A stretch of 64,000 bases of DNA from Bordetella sp. FB-8 (GCF_000382185.1 NZ_KB907784.1:1274057-1338056), one strand, 5' to 3'. Shown: positions 29,264-39,340, counted from the first letter of the stretch. Numbers and translations: made by a program. The notes: generated by a model not told the origin, from the sequence alone.

Positions 29264-31231
29264 CTAGCGGGTTGCCAGCACCGTATCGAGCGCCGCGCCG
29301 AAACGCGGCGCAACCTGGTAGCCGATAACGCGCGTGGCCAGCTCGCGACCTCCCGGGGCGAAAAAGACCATGCCCGGTGGGCCGAACAGCCTGAAACGCT
29401 TGAGTAGCGCGCGATCGGCGGCCGTATTGCGCGTGACATCCGCGCGCAGCAGCAGCATACGGTCCATACGCGCGGCCACGGAGGGTTCGCTGAAGGTATC
29501 GCGTTCCATCTCGCGACACGACACACACCAGTCGGCGTAGAAATCCAGCATGACGGGCCTGTCGCTACGCCTCAGCATCGCATCGAGTTCAGCCAAGTTG
29601 TGCACCGGAGTGAACTGCGGCGGCCGCACATCGCTGCCCTGCGTCGTTGCCTGCATGCGCGCCGGCGCGCTCAACTGCGACAGGGGCTGCAGCACGTCGC
29701 GCCCGCCGCTGGCCGCCCCCACCAGCCAGACCACGCCCGCCAGCGCCAGCAACAACCCCAGGCCCTTGGCGAACATGCGCCCCACGCCCGCCTCGGCGGG
29801 CAGCGCATCGAAGGCGCGCAGCATCACTGCGCTTACCACGGCGAGAAAAGCCCAGCCCAGCATCTGCGTCCAGCCCGGCAGCACCGGCATGAGCATCCAC
29901 CAGGCCGTGGCCAGGAGCAACATGCCGAAAAGACGTTTGACCGATTCCATCCACGGCCCCGTGCGCGGCAGCAAGGCGCCCGCCGAACCGCCCACGGCCA
30001 GGAGCGGCACGCCCATGCCCCAGGCCAGCGCGAACAAGGCCGACCCGCCCAGCAGCAGGTCGCCCGTGCGCGAGATATAAAGCAGGGCGCCCGCCAGCGG
30101 AGCCGCCACGCAGGGACCCACGATCAGCGCCGAAACGGCGCCCATCATCAAGGCACCCGCATGGCGACCGCCCGGCATGCGGTTGGCCCACGCACTCAAA
30201 CCCGCCTGCGCCTGCGCCGGCATCTGCAAGACATAGACATCGAACATGGCCAGGGCCAGCAACGCCAGCAGCAGCGCGAATATCGCCAGCGCCCAGGGCG
30301 TCTGCAGCCAGGCGGCCAAGCCGGCGCCCGACAGCCCGGCGGCCACGCCCAGCGCGGTGTAGACGATCGACATGCCCAGCACATACGCCGCCGCCAGGCC
30401 CAGGCCGCGCCAGCGCGAACGCCGCGCCGCGTCGCCCAGCACCAGCGCCGATACGATGGGAATCATGGGCAGCACGCAAGGCGTGAACGACAGCAGCAGG
30501 CCCAGCACCAGAAATACGCCTGCCGTCTTCAGCCAGCCCAGGCCGCCCAGGGCCTGGGCCAGGCCGGTGTCGCCAGCGTGCAGCAAGGCACCCAGGGCTG
30601 GCGGCGGGCGCGGCGCAGCGGGCGTATCGATACCCGCGCCTGGCGCCGCGGGCGTCGAGGCACCCAGAATACCCGTGCTGCGGATCGCCGGCATCGATAT
30701 GCCGGCGACCGCGGCCGCGATGTTCACGCCGCCTGCCTGGGGCAGATCCACGCCGGCCAGGGCATAGCCGCCGGCAACGGGGTTGAGGGTCACGGCATGA
30801 TCCATGGGCGGATAGCAGATCCCCGCCTCGGCGCAACCCTGGCTGGTCACCGTGAGTACCCACGGCCCGGCGGCTCCGGGCTTGAGCGGCACGCGGATAT
30901 CCAAGTCATGGTGATAAACCTCCATGTCCTGGTCGAAAACCGGATCGTGCTTGACCTGGCCTTTGGGATAGACAGCGGCGCCCATCCACTGGGCCTGCCC
31001 GGCGGCCGGCGCCAGCACGAAGCGTTCTCGGTACAGGTAGTAGCCCGGGGCCACGCGATAATGCAGCACCAGCCTGTCCGGGGCGGCCATCTTCGCCTGC
31101 AGCGCGAAGGCCTGCTCGGGCGGCAGGAAGTCGGACTCGCTCTGCGCGGTCGCGCCTTGCCAGCCCGACAGCGCCATCAGGAGCACCCACAGGGCCAGCC
31201 GCCCGTATTGTTTCATTCGCTTCAATGCCAT
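29264..31231 (-). CDS. dsbD: Thiol:disulfide interchange protein DsbD
   Basis: This 655-residue inner-membrane reductant conduit moves electrons from cytosolic thioredoxin to periplasmic proteins, including the cytochrome c thiol pathway. A signal peptide is followed by a periplasmic alpha domain with CAEAGICYPP, then eight membrane segments with the redox Cys in FTPCVLPM and IVGPCVAAPL, and a C-terminal thioredoxin-like domain with WCVSC near residue 570. The first ATG overlaps cutA by 10 bases; an ATG at 31216 (MKQYGRL) avoids this and is a realistic start. Confidence 0.96.
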   Translation of the reverse strand: MALKRMKQYGRLALWVLLMALSGWQGATAQSESDFLPPEQAFALQAKMAAPDRLVLHYRVAPGYYLYRERFVLAPAAGQAQWMGAAVYPKGQVKHDPVFDQDMEVYHHDLDIRVPLKPGAAGPWVLTVTSQGCAEAGICYPPMDHAVTLNPVAGGYALAGVDLPQAGGVNIAAAVAGISMPAIRSTGILGASTPAAPGAGIDTPAAPRPPPALGALLHAGDTGLAQALGGLGWLKTAGVFLVLGLLLSFTPCVLPMIPIVSALVLGDAARRSRWRGLGLAAAYVLGMSIVYTALGVAAGLSGAGLAAWLQTPWALAIFALLLALLALAMFDVYVLQMPAQAQAGLSAWANRMPGGRHAGALMMGAVSALIVGPCVAAPLAGALLYISRTGDLLLGGSALFALAWGMGVPLLAVGGSAGALLPRTGPWMESVKRLFGMLLLATAWWMLMPVLPGWTQMLGWAFLAVVSAVMLRAFDALPAEAGVGRMFAKGLGLLLALAGVVWLVGAASGGRDVLQPLSQLSAPARMQATTQGSDVRPPQFTPVHNLAELDAMLRRSDRPVMLDFYADWCVSCREMERDTFSEPSVAARMDRMLLLRADVTRNTAADRALLKRFRLFGPPGMVFFAPGGRELATRVIGYQVAPRFGAALDTVLATR

Positions 31232-31581
31232 TGCACCCGTGTTTGCCGCCGCACCCAGTCCAGGTAGGAATCCAGGCCGTCCTGCGCGCTCACCACCAGC
31301 ACCTCGGGCACTTCATAGGGATGCAGCTTGGCCAGGGCCTGCATCACCTCTTCCTGGCGCGCGCGGGTCGTCTTGACGACGAGCGGAATTTCCTGGGTGC
31401 GTTCGAGTTTGCCCTGCCAGGAATAGACCGACGTTATGGGACCGCCCAGGTGAACGCAGGCCGCCAGGCCGCCATCGACCAGCACCTGGGCAATGCGCTC
31501 GGCCAGCGGGGCATCGGGCACATTGCTCAGTACCAGCACGACGTCGTCGTCGCTCTCGCTTTTCATTGTTCTCATGGACAC
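31222..31581 (-). CDS. cutA: Divalent cation tolerance protein CutA
   Basis: This 119-residue small trimeric protein of the CutA1 family has VLSNVPDAPLAERIAQVLVD, the conserved LAACVHLGGPITSVYSWQGK, and ALAKLHPYEVPEVL near the C-terminus. Its exact role is still debated (copper tolerance is reported in E. coli). It overlaps the dsbD start; cutA next to dsbD is a known pairing. Confidence 0.95.
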   Translation of the reverse strand: MSMRTMKSESDDDVVLVLSNVPDAPLAERIAQVLVDGGLAACVHLGGPITSVYSWQGKLERTQEIPLVVKTTRARQEEVMQALAKLHPYEVPEVLVVSAQDGLDSYLDWVRRQTRVQWH

Positions 31582-31685
31582 TTTCCAGAAGCCCGATCAG
31601 GCCGAAGTCCTCATTCTAAAACGGCCACGGCCCCGCGCACGATCCGCGGCCTGCGGCGCCGGCATGGCCTTGCCGTGGATCGGCG

Positions 31686-32117
31686 CTATTGCATATTCCA
31701 GCGAAATGCCGCAGATGCATGCCCGGCGACGCGCACGTCCCGCTTCTGTTCTTCATGCTTGTACCGGGCGTAGACCGCATACTCGCCAGGCGGCAGCTTG
31801 ACCAGCATGAAAGGCCCCTGCGATACCGCCTCGAGCACCTTCGTGCCGTCGCGCTTGAGGATGCGGATATGGACGTCGGCGATATATTGACCACCCAGGC
31901 CGGAGAACTGCAGGGCCAAGGGCCAGTTCGGCGCTTCGCGCTTGAATGCCTGCGATTCGTCCTGCCCTACTCCGCCGGAGGTATAACTTATCTGGCCGCG
32001 CGAGTAGAGCGTGGGCAGGCCCGCGGCCTGCGCGTAAGGGCTGCCTGCCGTCCCGGCCACAGCCAAGACCACCGCCAGCAGCGTTGTTTTGACAAATCGA
32101 ACATCCGGCTTTTCCAT
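31686..32117 (-). CDS. Predicted secreted protein of unknown function
   Basis: This 143-residue protein has a signal peptide (about residues 1-32, ending AQAA) and a mature domain that looks like a small beta-sandwich (DVHIRILKRDGTKVLEAVSQ, PPGEYAVYARYK), similar in style to carboxypeptidase regulatory-like domains. The start at 32115-32117 has GGGAGAAG upstream; an in-frame ATG 10 codons earlier does not. It lies downstream of rplQ and its terminator, so it is probably transcribed alone. I do not recognise a function. Confidence 0.7.
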   Translation of the reverse strand: MEKPDVRFVKTTLLAVVLAVAGTAGSPYAQAAGLPTLYSRGQISYTSGGVGQDESQAFKREAPNWPLALQFSGLGGQYIADVHIRILKRDGTKVLEAVSQGPFMLVKLPPGEYAVYARYKHEEQKRDVRVAGHASAAFRWNMQ

Positions 32118-32222
32118 TGAACTTCTCCCTTGTGTAAGGGCCGCCATGGCATGCGCAACTGTTCCGATGGCAATGTGCGGCCCGGAATATTTTCGCGCGA
32201 AGCCGCCCGTGCGGCAAAAATG

Positions 32223-32256
32223 AAAAACGGGCCGGGTTTATGCAACCCGGCCCGTC
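32223..32256 (-). terminator. Rho-independent terminator after rplQ
   Basis: Read on the minus strand, a 12-bp GC-rich stem (ACGGGCCGGGTT paired with AACCCGGCCCGT) is followed by a T-rich run. It begins 26 bases past the rplQ stop and would end the spc-alpha transcript. Confidence 0.85.
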
Positions 32257-32282
32257 TCATGCTTGGCTCTCGCCCTGCGCGA

Positions 32283-32672
32283 TTACTCGGCGCTGGCTTC
32301 GCCTTCCTGGGGTTGCGGACGATCGACCAGTTCCATGAAAGCCATGGGGGCGTTGTCACCCTGGCGAAAGCCCATCTTCAACACGCGGGTATAGCCGCCA
32401 TTGCGGGTGGCGTAGCGCGGGCCGATTTCGGCGAACAGCTTGAGGACGGCATCGCGATCGCGCAGGCGGGCGAAGGCCAGGCGCTTGTTCGCCAGGGTGG
32501 GCTGCTTGCCCAGGGTGATCAGGGGTTCGATGACGCGGCGCAGTTCTTTCGCCTTGGGCAGTGTGGTCTTGATCGCTTCGTGCTGAATCAGCGAAACGGC
32601 CATGTTGCGGAACATGGCAAGACGGTGGCTGCTGGTGCGGTTGAGTTTGCGCAGACCATTACCGTGACGCAT
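32283..32672 (-). CDS. rplQ: 50S ribosomal protein L17
   Basis: This 129-residue bL17 begins [17 protein letters not shown], the invariant N-terminus, and contains [16 protein letters not shown] and the C-terminal [13 protein letters not shown]. It ends with a short acidic tail typical of betaproteobacteria. It is the last gene of the spc-alpha cluster, 186 bases after rpoA with a palindromic repeat between them. Confidence 0.99.
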   Translation of the reverse strand: MRHGNGLRKLNRTSSHRLAMFRNMAVSLIQHEAIKTTLPKAKELRRVIEPLITLGKQPTLANKRLAFARLRDRDAVLKLFAEIGPRYATRNGGYTRVLKMGFRQGDNAPMAFMELVDRPQPQEGEASAE

Positions 32673-32763
32673 GGTGTATTTCCTTTGAATCTACATGACG
32701 GCCTTTTGGGCCATCGGGTTATCCGGCTCTTCTATCGAAGGTTCGCGGGCCGGTGCAAAAAAT

Positions 32764-32855
32764 GGGTTCCCTCAAGGCCGCAGCAGATCCGGCTTTGCCG
32801 GTCTGCTTGCGGCGCCCTCTTGAGGGGGAAGCGCCGCAGGCGCTTGGGGGGTGGT
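32764..32855. repeat. Intergenic palindromic repeat between rpoA and rplQ
   Basis: A long imperfect palindrome (CCTCAAGGCCGCAGCAGATC ... CTGCTTGCGGCGCCCTCTTG) is centred on the hairpin ATCCGGCTTTGCCGG at about 32787. It is followed by a second hairpin AAGCGCCGCAGGCGCTT at 32829-32845 and a G-run. Elements of this look are, to my memory, dispersed in intergenic regions of Bordetella and relatives. Only one copy is in this window. Confidence 0.7.
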
Positions 32856-32858
32856 CTA

Positions 32859-33851
32859 TTACGGGCGTTCCAGGCCCAGGGGCGGCCAGTTCTCGAGCTT
32901 CATGCCCAGGGTCAGGCCGCGTGCGGCCAGCACTTCCTTGATCTCGTTGAGCGACTTGCGACCCAGGTTCGGGGTCTTGAGCAATTCGTTCTCGGTGCGC
33001 TGGATCAGGTCGCCGATGTAGTAGATATTTTCGGCCTTCAGGCAGTTGGCCGAACGCACCGTCAGCTCCAGGTCATCGACCGGGCGCAGCAGGACAGGGT
33101 CGATCTGCGGTGCGCTGCCGCGAGCATCGCTGCCATAGCTGCTTTCGGCGGCGCCTTCCAGGGCGGCGAAGACCGAGATCTGGTCCATCAGGATGCGGGC
33201 CGACTGACGCACGGCTTCCTCGGGCGAGATGACGCCGTTGGTCTCGATGTCCAAGACCAGCTTGTCCAGGTCGGTGCGCTGCTCGACCCGGGCGCTTTCA
33301 ACGGCGTAGCTCACGCGGCGCACGGGCGAGAACGAAGCGTCCAGCACAATACGTCCGATGGTGTGGCCGCGGTCTTCGGACAGCGCGCGCACATTGCCCG
33401 GCACATAGCCGCGCCCCTTCTCGACCTTGATCTGCATTTCCAGCTTGCCGGCTTCGGTCAAGCTGCAGATGTGATGATCGGGATTGATGATCTCGACGTC
33501 GTGGGGCAGCTCGATATCGCTGGCGCGCACCTCGCCGGCGCCGGTCTTGCGCAGCACCAGGGTGACATCGTCGCGGCTGTGCAGCTTGAACACCACGCCC
33601 TTCAAGTTCAGCAGAATGTCGACCACGTCTTCGCGCACGCCGGTGATGGTCGAGTATTCATGCACCACGCCCGTCATCTGGACTTCGGTGGGCGCATAGC
33701 CGGTCATCGACGACAGCAGAATGCGACGCAGGGCGTTACCCAGCGTGTGGCCGTAGCCGCGCTCGAAGGGCTCCATCACGATCTTGGCGTGATTGAGGCC
33801 GACGGGCTCGACTTCGATGGAGCGCGGCTTGAGAAAACCTTGAGTGGACAT
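32859..33851 (-). CDS. rpoA: RNA polymerase alpha subunit
   Basis: This 330-residue subunit dimerises to nucleate RNA polymerase assembly and contacts UP elements and activators. The N-terminal domain contains [18 protein letters not shown] and the C-terminal domain has [20 protein letters not shown] and [19 protein letters not shown]. Length matches betaproteobacterial alpha. It lies downstream of rpsD with a 211-base gap that holds a long hairpin. Confidence 0.99.
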   Translation of the reverse strand: MSTQGFLKPRSIEVEPVGLNHAKIVMEPFERGYGHTLGNALRRILLSSMTGYAPTEVQMTGVVHEYSTITGVREDVVDILLNLKGVVFKLHSRDDVTLVLRKTGAGEVRASDIELPHDVEIINPDHHICSLTEAGKLEMQIKVEKGRGYVPGNVRALSEDRGHTIGRIVLDASFSPVRRVSYAVESARVEQRTDLDKLVLDIETNGVISPEEAVRQSARILMDQISVFAALEGAAESSYGSDARGSAPQIDPVLLRPVDDLELTVRSANCLKAENIYYIGDLIQRTENELLKTPNLGRKSLNEIKEVLAARGLTLGMKLENWPPLGLERP

Positions 33852-33949
33852 CTTGGTAGGATCCTTTTCAATACCCTCGGCTCGTTACACCGATAAGGCT
33901 GATGGATGAAGGGGAAAAACGGGCTGGAAAAAGAATCTTTCTAAACACA

Positions 33950-34024
33950 CCGAGGCTGCCTGCGGGAATCCCGAAGCTCGCCCTTGAAACGGGCTGCGCT
34001 TCGGATTCCTTCCGGAAGCCTCGG
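33950..34024 (-). promoter_or_regulatory. Long imperfect hairpin between rpsD and rpoA
   Basis: About 75 bases fold on themselves: CCGAGGC, CGGGAATCC, GAAGC and GCCC on the left pair with GGGC, GCTTC, GGATTCC with CCG, and GCCTCGG on the right, around a TTGAAA loop. It sits 99-173 bases before the rpoA start. It may be an mRNA element (processing, attenuation or S4-related control) or a dispersed repeat; the sequence alone does not say which. Confidence 0.5.
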
Positions 34025-34062
34025 CTCGCGGCAAGTGCATGCCGCGGTCGCGTCAATTTCGA

Positions 34063-34686
34063 TTAACGCGAGTACAGTTCGACGACCATCGATTCGTTGA
34101 TGTCGCGGGCGACGTCAGCGCGATCGGGCATGGCCTTGAAGGTACCGGTCATTTTGGTGGCGTCGACGTCTACCCACTGGGGGATGCCGATGCTGGTCGC
34201 CAGGTCGAGCGACTCCTTGACACGGCCTTGCTTCTTAGCCTTTTCACGCACAGAAACCACGTCGCCGGCCTTGACGATCATCGAGGCGATATCGGCGGTG
34301 TGGCCGTTCAGTTCGATGGCGCGGTGGCTGACCAGCTGGCGAGCCTCGGCGCGGGTCGAACCGAAACCCATGCGGTAGACAACGTTGTCCAGGCGCGATT
34401 CGAGCAGCTGGATCAGCGTTTCGCCGGTGTTGCCGCGGCGACGCTCGGCTTCGGCGAAGTATTTGCGGAATTGCTTTTCCAGCACGCCGTACATGCGCTT
34501 GAGCTTTTGCTTTTCACGCAGCTGCAGGCCATAGTCGGAGGTACGGGCACCCGAGGTGCGGCCGTGTTGACCAGGCTTGGAATCCAGCTTGCACTTGGAG
34601 TCCAGCGAGCGGCGGGCGCTCTTGAGGAAAAGATCGGTGCCCTCGCGGCGCGAGAGTTTGCACTTGGGGCCAATATAACGAGCCAT
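34063..34686 (-). CDS. rpsD: 30S ribosomal protein S4
   Basis: This 207-residue uS4 is a primary 16S rRNA binder and, in E. coli, the repressor of the alpha operon. It begins [16 protein letters not shown] and contains the S4 RNA-binding domain ([34 protein letters not shown]). The ATG at 34684-34686 was chosen; the longer frame reads back into rpsK. No zinc-binding cysteines are seen at the N-terminus. Confidence 0.99.
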   Translation of the reverse strand: MARYIGPKCKLSRREGTDLFLKSARRSLDSKCKLDSKPGQHGRTSGARTSDYGLQLREKQKLKRMYGVLEKQFRKYFAEAERRRGNTGETLIQLLESRLDNVVYRMGFGSTRAEARQLVSHRAIELNGHTADIASMIVKAGDVVSVREKAKKQGRVKESLDLATSIGIPQWVDVDATKMTGTFKAMPDRADVARDINESMVVELYSR

Positions 34687-34697
34687 GTTGGTTCCCT

Positions 34698-35099
34698 TTA
34701 AATACGACGACGCTTCGGCGGACGGCAGCCGTTGTGCGGAATGGGCGTGATGTCGGCGATGCTGGTGATCTTGATGCCCAGGGCATTCAGAGCACGAACC
34801 GACGACTCGCGACCGGGGCCGGGGCCCTTGATGCGCACTTCGAGATTCTTGATGCCGTATTCCATTGCGACGCGGCCGGCCGTTTCGGCGGCAACCTGAG
34901 CGGCGAACGGGGTCGATTTGCGCGAGCCCTTGAAGCCGGCGCCGCCCGAAGTCGCCCACGACAGAGCGTTGCCCTGGCGGTCGGTGATGGTGATGATGGT
35001 GTTGTTGAACGAAGCGTGGACGTGCGCGATGCCGTCCGAGACGTTCTTCTTGACCTTTTTGCGCACACGCGAGGCGGCGCCAGTAGAAGCCTTGGCCAT
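34698..35099 (-). CDS. rpsK: 30S ribosomal protein S11
   Basis: This 133-residue uS11 forms the platform of the small subunit. It contains [34 protein letters not shown] and the C-terminal [15 protein letters not shown]. It lies 15 bases after rpsM and 11 bases before rpsD. Confidence 0.99.
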   Translation of the reverse strand: MAKASTGAASRVRKKVKKNVSDGIAHVHASFNNTIITITDRQGNALSWATSGGAGFKGSRKSTPFAAQVAAETAGRVAMEYGIKNLEVRIKGPGPGRESSVRALNALGIKITSIADITPIPHNGCRPPKRRRI

Positions 35100-35114
35100 G
35101 TTCTCTTCCTCGGA

Positions 35115-35480
35115 TTATTTCTTCAGGGACGCAGCAGCGCGACGCGGACCCTTGCGGGTGCGTGCGTTGGTGCGGGTACGCTGGCCACGCACGGGCAAAC
35201 CGCGCTTGTGACGCATGCCGCGATAGGTTCCCAGGTCGATCAGACGCTTGATCGAGAGCTGAACTTCACGACGCAGATCGCCTTCGACCGTGAATGTACC
35301 CACGCCTTCGCGGATGCGCTCGAGTTCGGCGTCGGACAGGTCCTTGACCTTCTTGGTGACGGGCACGCCAGCGACTTCGCAAATCTTGCGAGCGCGAGTG
35401 CGACCGATACCGAAGATGGCGGTCAGGCCGATCTCAGTGTGCTGTTGCGGCGGAATGTTGATGCCGGCAATACGGGCCAT
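35115..35480 (-). CDS. rpsM: 30S ribosomal protein S13
   Basis: This 121-residue uS13 sits in the head of the small subunit and contacts P-site tRNA. It begins [19 protein letters not shown] and ends in the basic [19 protein letters not shown] tail. It follows rpmJ by 45 bases and would head the alpha operon genes here, apparently without its own terminator upstream. Confidence 0.99.
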   Translation of the reverse strand: MARIAGINIPPQQHTEIGLTAIFGIGRTRARKICEVAGVPVTKKVKDLSDAELERIREGVGTFTVEGDLRREVQLSIKRLIDLGTYRGMRHKRGLPVRGQRTRTNARTRKGPRRAAASLKK

Positions 35481-35525
35481 AACGTTTCCTTAGTAGTTCC
35501 GTTGCTTCAGGGGTCCGTCGCCGGA

Positions 35526-35639
35526 TCAGCCCTGACGCTGCTTGTGACGCGGGTCGGTGCAGATGACACGCACCACGCCGTGACGTTTGATGATTTTGCA
35601 GTGGCGGCAAATCCGCTTAACCGATGCCATTACTTTCAT
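35526..35639 (-). CDS. rpmJ: 50S ribosomal protein L36
   Basis: This 37-residue bL36 reads [19 protein letters not shown] and ends DPRHKQRQG. It has zinc-binding cysteines in CRHC and at the downstream Cys, with His in the last third, so it is the zinc-type (C+) form. The gene is too short for most ORF scans. It lies between infA and rpsM, the usual betaproteobacterial order. Confidence 0.97.
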   Translation of the reverse strand: MKVMASVKRICRHCKIIKRHGVVRVICTDPRHKQRQG

Positions 35640-35671
35640 GGTTGACTCCTAATTTTCCGAAATCCTACCGA

Positions 35672-35890
35672 TCACTTAGACCGGAATACGATCCTGGCTC
35701 GCGTCAGGTCATAGGGCGTGAGTTCCACTGTGACCTTGTCGCCCGGCAGGATCCGGATGTAATGCATGCGCATCTTGCCGGAAATATGGCCCAGCACGAT
35801 GTGGCCGTTTTCAAGCTTGACGCGAAAAGTTGCGTTGGGAAGGTTCTCGATAACCTCGCCTTGCATCTGGATAACGTCGTCCTTGGACAT
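35672..35890 (-). CDS. infA: Translation initiation factor IF-1
   Basis: This 72-residue OB-fold factor binds the 30S A site. It begins [20 protein letters not shown] and contains [20 protein letters not shown] and the basic [19 protein letters not shown] end. In E. coli infA is elsewhere; within the spc operon after secY is typical of betaproteobacteria. Confidence 0.99.
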   Translation of the reverse strand: MSKDDVIQMQGEVIENLPNATFRVKLENGHIVLGHISGKMRMHYIRILPGDKVTVELTPYDLTRARIVFRSK

Positions 35891-35898
35891 TGTTCTGT

Positions 35899-37224
35899 TT
35901 ACCGCAGCGGCAGGCTGCCCGTCCCCTTGAAGTTAGCCTTCTTGAGCAGCGAATCATACTGTTGCGACATCATGTAAGCCTGCACCTGAGCCATGAAGTC
36001 CATGGTAACGACGACAATAATCAGCAAGGACGTGCCACCGAAGTTGAACGGAACGTTCCAGTGCATGACCATGAACTCGGGCAGCAAGCACACCAGGGTG
36101 ACATACAGACCGCCGGCCAGCGTCAGGCGCATCAGGATCTTGTCGATATAGCGCGCCGTCTGCTCGCCGGGACGGATCCCAGGCACGAATGCACCGCTCT
36201 TCTTCAGATTGTCCGCCGTCTCGCGGCTGTTGAACACCAGCGCCGTGTAGAAGAAACAGAAGAAGATGATCGCGATCGAATACAGGGTGATGTAGAGCGG
36301 CTGGCGCGGCTGCAGAGCGGCCGCCAGATCACGCAGCCACATCATCTTGCCACTGGTCGAGAACCAGCTGGTGACCGTTGCAGGGAACAGGATGATCGAC
36401 GAGGCAAAGATCGGCGGGATCACGCCGGCCATATTCACCTTGAGCGGCAGGTGCGAACTCTGGCCGCCGTACACTTTGTTGCCCACCTGGCGCTTGGCGT
36501 AGTTCACCGTGATTTTGCGCTGGCCGCGTTCGACGAACACGACGAAGCCCGTCACCAGAACCACCAGCGCAAGGATGAAGAGCGCCGACAGCACGGACAT
36601 GGAGTTGGTGCGCACCAGGTCCAGCAGAGCGCCCATCGAGGAGGGCAGGCCCGAGACAATACCGCCGAAGATCAGGATCGAGATGCCGTTGCCCAGACCG
36701 CGCTCGGTGATCTGCTCGCCCAGCCACATGACGAACATGGTGCCGGTAACCAGCGTGACCACCGTCGTGACGCGGAACACGATGCCGGGATCGACCACCA
36801 GGCCGTGCTGAGATTCCAGCGCAACCGAAATGCCGACCGCCTGCACCAGCGCCAGCACCACGGTGCCGTAACGGGTGTACTGGGTGATCTTGCGCTGGCC
36901 CGCCTGACCCTCCTTCTTAAGGGCTTCGAGCGAAGGCATCACCACCGCCATCAATTGCATGATGATGGAAGCGGAGATGTAGGGCATGATCCCCAGGGCG
37001 AACACGGAGAAGCGCGACAGGGCGCCGCCCGAGAACATGTTGAACAGGCCAAGAATCCCGCCCTGGTTCTGGCGGAACAGATCCGACAGCGCATCCGGGT
37101 TGATGCCGGGAACGGGAATGTGCGTGCCCAGGCGGTAGACGACCAGGGCGAGCGCCAGGAACACGAGACGGCGCTTGAGATCGCCGTATCGGTCAGCCTT
37201 GCCAGGAGTCTGTGCTTTAGCCAC
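35899..37224 (-). CDS. secY: Protein translocase subunit SecY
   Basis: This 441-residue central pore of the Sec translocon has ten membrane segments, with conserved [29 protein letters not shown] and the C5-loop [20 protein letters not shown] containing the R/PG region used by SecA. It lies between rplO and infA with tight spacing. Length is normal. Confidence 0.99.
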   Translation of the reverse strand: MAKAQTPGKADRYGDLKRRLVFLALALVVYRLGTHIPVPGINPDALSDLFRQNQGGILGLFNMFSGGALSRFSVFALGIMPYISASIIMQLMAVVMPSLEALKKEGQAGQRKITQYTRYGTVVLALVQAVGISVALESQHGLVVDPGIVFRVTTVVTLVTGTMFVMWLGEQITERGLGNGISILIFGGIVSGLPSSMGALLDLVRTNSMSVLSALFILALVVLVTGFVVFVERGQRKITVNYAKRQVGNKVYGGQSSHLPLKVNMAGVIPPIFASSIILFPATVTSWFSTSGKMMWLRDLAAALQPRQPLYITLYSIAIIFFCFFYTALVFNSRETADNLKKSGAFVPGIRPGEQTARYIDKILMRLTLAGGLYVTLVCLLPEFMVMHWNVPFNFGGTSLLIIVVVTMDFMAQVQAYMMSQQYDSLLKKANFKGTGSLPLR

Positions 37225-37237
37225 GCGTCACCTCAAC

Positions 37238-37672
37238 TTATTCAGCGATCGAACCGCCAGCCGCCTCGATCGAGGCGCGGGCGCCGGCCGTAGCGGAAAT
37301 GCCACGCAGCGTAATCTTGCGCGACAGCTCGCCCGACTTGATCACCTTGGCGTAACGGACCTGCTGGCCAACCACGCCGGCGGCCTTCAGGGCTTGCACA
37401 TCAATTTCGTCGATGGGCAGGGCCTGGAGTTCCGACAGGCGGATCTGGGCGTACAGGTGCTGTCCCAGCGGCGTGAAGCCGCGCTTGGGCAGACGGCGAT
37501 GCAGAGGCATCTGGCCGCCTTCGAAACCGACTTTGTGAAAGCCGCCCGAACGCGACTTCTGGCCCTTGTGGCCACGGCCGGCGGTCTTACCCAGACCCGA
37601 ACCGATGCCACGGCCGACGCGGCGCTTGGCGTGCTTGCTGCCCTCTGCGGGCTTGAGCGAATTGAGTTCCAT
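37238..37672 (-). CDS. rplO: 50S ribosomal protein L15
   Basis: This 144-residue uL15 begins [20 protein letters not shown] and has the Gly/Lys-rich RNA-binding stretch [17 protein letters not shown] plus [17 protein letters not shown]. It is followed by secY 13 bases later in the same transcript. Confidence 0.99.
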   Translation of the reverse strand: MELNSLKPAEGSKHAKRRVGRGIGSGLGKTAGRGHKGQKSRSGGFHKVGFEGGQMPLHRRLPKRGFTPLGQHLYAQIRLSELQALPIDEIDVQALKAAGVVGQQVRYAKVIKSGELSRKITLRGISATAGARASIEAAGGSIAE

Positions 37673-37681
37673 AACCGTTCC

Positions 37682-37867
37682 TTAGACTTCCGAGACGGAG
37701 ACGAGATAGTCTACTTTGCGGATCATCCCGCGAACCTCGGGCGTGTCAATCAGCACGCGGGTGCTGTTGACCTTGCCCAGGCCCAGGCCTTTGACGGTGG
37801 CACGGTGGTCGGCTTTGGTGCCGATCACAGAGCGCACCAGCGTGACTTTGAGCTGCTTCTGAGCCAT
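37682..37867 (-). CDS. rpmD: 50S ribosomal protein L30
   Basis: This 61-residue uL30 begins [20 protein letters not shown] and has [20 protein letters not shown], the standard bacterial form. It lies 3 bases after rpsE and 9 before rplO. Confidence 0.98.
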   Translation of the reverse strand: MAQKQLKVTLVRSVIGTKADHRATVKGLGLGKVNSTRVLIDTPEVRGMIRKVDYLVSVSEV

Positions 37868-37870
37868 GAT

Positions 37871-38392
37871 TTACCCCAGGATCTCTTCGACGGACTTGCC
37901 GCGCTTGGCAGCAACTTCCGACGGCGTCATGGAGGCGCGCAGACCGTTGAGCGTAGCGCGGACCATGTTGTAGGGGTTGCTCGAGCCGAGACTCTTGGCA
38001 ACCACGTTGCGCACGCCCATCACGTCGAAGATGGCGCGCATCGGGCCGCCGGCGATCACGCCGGTACCCTCAGCGGCGGGCGAGATCAGCACCTTCGAGG
38101 CGCCGTGCTTGCCGACCACGGTGTGATGCAGCGTGCCGTTCTTCAGAGCGACCTTGAACATGCCGCGGCGGGCCTGTTCCATCGCCTTCTGGACCGAGAC
38201 CGGCACTTCACGCGCCTTGCCCTTGCCCATGCCGATGCGGCCATCGCCGTCGCCGACCACGGTCAGCGCGGCAAAGCTCATGGTGCGACCACCCTTGACG
38301 ACTTTGCTCACGCGGTTGACCGCGATCATTTTTTCGCGCAGACCGTCGTCGTTCTCTTTTTCGGCGGCGTTCTTGCTTTGTACCTTAGCCAT
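37871..38392 (-). CDS. rpsE: 30S ribosomal protein S5
   Basis: This 173-residue uS5 acts in decoding fidelity and mRNA unwinding at the entry tunnel. The double-stranded-RNA-binding N-domain contains [16 protein letters not shown] and [15 protein letters not shown], and the C-domain [19 protein letters not shown]. It lies between rplR and rpmD. Confidence 0.99.
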   Translation of the reverse strand: MAKVQSKNAAEKENDDGLREKMIAVNRVSKVVKGGRTMSFAALTVVGDGDGRIGMGKGKAREVPVSVQKAMEQARRGMFKVALKNGTLHHTVVGKHGASKVLISPAAEGTGVIAGGPMRAIFDVMGVRNVVAKSLGSSNPYNMVRATLNGLRASMTPSEVAAKRGKSVEEILG

Positions 38393-38407
38393 TTGACTGA
38401 TCCTCGC

Positions 38408-38773
38408 TTAGAACTTCAGGCCGGCTTCACGGGCGGCGTCGGCCAGGGCCTTGACGCGACCGTGATAACGGAAGCCAGAACGGTCGAAGGCAACCAGCTC
38501 GATGCCGACGGCCTTGGCCTTCTCGGCAACGCGCTTGCCCACCAGAACGGCGGCGGCGGTGTTGCCGCCCAGGCCGGTCTTGCCCGCCAGTTCGGCGCGC
38601 ACCTCGGCTTCCAGCGTCGAAGCGCTGACCAGCACGCGGTCGCCTTCCGGCGAAATGATGTTGGCGTAGATGTGCTGGTTCGAGCGGAAGATCGAGAGGC
38701 GATGCACGCGCAGCTCGGCGATCTTGCGACGGGTCGGAACCGCACGACGCAAACGGGAAAGTTTCTTGTCCAT
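38408..38773 (-). CDS. rplR: 50S ribosomal protein L18
   Basis: This 121-residue uL18 binds 5S rRNA. It begins [20 protein letters not shown] and carries [20 protein letters not shown] and the C-terminal [20 protein letters not shown]. Normal length and position between rplF and rpsE. Confidence 0.99.
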   Translation of the reverse strand: MDKKLSRLRRAVPTRRKIAELRVHRLSIFRSNQHIYANIISPEGDRVLVSASTLEAEVRAELAGKTGLGGNTAAAVLVGKRVAEKAKAVGIELVAFDRSGFRYHGRVKALADAAREAGLKF

Positions 38774-38794
38774 GATTCGTCCTTGCGTGCGCCG

Positions 38795-39328
38795 TTATTT
38801 CTTCTTGGTCTCTTTGATGACCACGCGCTCGTCCGCATAGCGCACACCCTTGCCCTTGTAGGGTTCGGGTTCGCGGTAGGCTCGGATTTCAGCGGCCACT
38901 TGACCGACGACTTGCTTGTCGGCGCCCTTGATGATGATTTCCGTCTGGCTGGGGCACTCGGCCTTCACGCCATCGGGCAGCGCGTGCAAGACGTCGTGCG
39001 AGAAGCCCAGCTGCAGCTTGACGGCATTGCCGGCAATCGAGGCGCGGTAACCCACGCCGACCAGCGTCAGCTTGCGCTCGAAGCCCTTGCTCACACCGGT
39101 GACCATGTTGTTGACCAGGGCACGGATGGTGCCCGACATGGCGTTGGCGTGACGGTCTTCGCTCAGCGCGGCGAACGTCAGCTTGCCGTCATCCTGGTGG
39201 ATGGCGACTTCGCCGGTCAGCGACTGGGTCAACGTGCCCAGCGGGCCCTTGACGGTGATCTGGCCGGCGCCGATATTGGCTTCGACGCCCTTGGGCAGTT
39301 CGACCGGATATTTAGCGATACGTGACAT
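38795..39328 (-). CDS. rplF: 50S ribosomal protein L6
   Basis: This 177-residue uL6 has two repeated alpha-beta domains. It begins [20 protein letters not shown], with [20 protein letters not shown] between the domains and the signature [14 protein letters not shown] near the C-terminus. Directly after rpsH in the spc operon. Confidence 0.99.
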   Translation of the reverse strand: MSRIAKYPVELPKGVEANIGAGQITVKGPLGTLTQSLTGEVAIHQDDGKLTFAALSEDRHANAMSGTIRALVNNMVTGVSKGFERKLTLVGVGYRASIAGNAVKLQLGFSHDVLHALPDGVKAECPSQTEIIIKGADKQVVGQVAAEIRAYREPEPYKGKGVRYADERVVIKETKKK

Positions 39329-39340
39329 GAGAATTGCTCC

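Noticed and set aside
28755..29528. A separate membrane protein gene ending at 28755
   Set aside because: Its first part reads through dsbD in a wrong frame, and its last part leaves the GGDEF protein frame at the frameshift; better explained as half of a frameshifted gene.
35890..37293. 467-residue plus-strand frame over secY
   Set aside because: Antisense shadow of secY, His/Gln/Arg rich with no motif.
37175..39325. 716-residue plus-strand frame over rplO to rplF
   Set aside because: Antisense shadow of ribosomal protein genes with clear identity.
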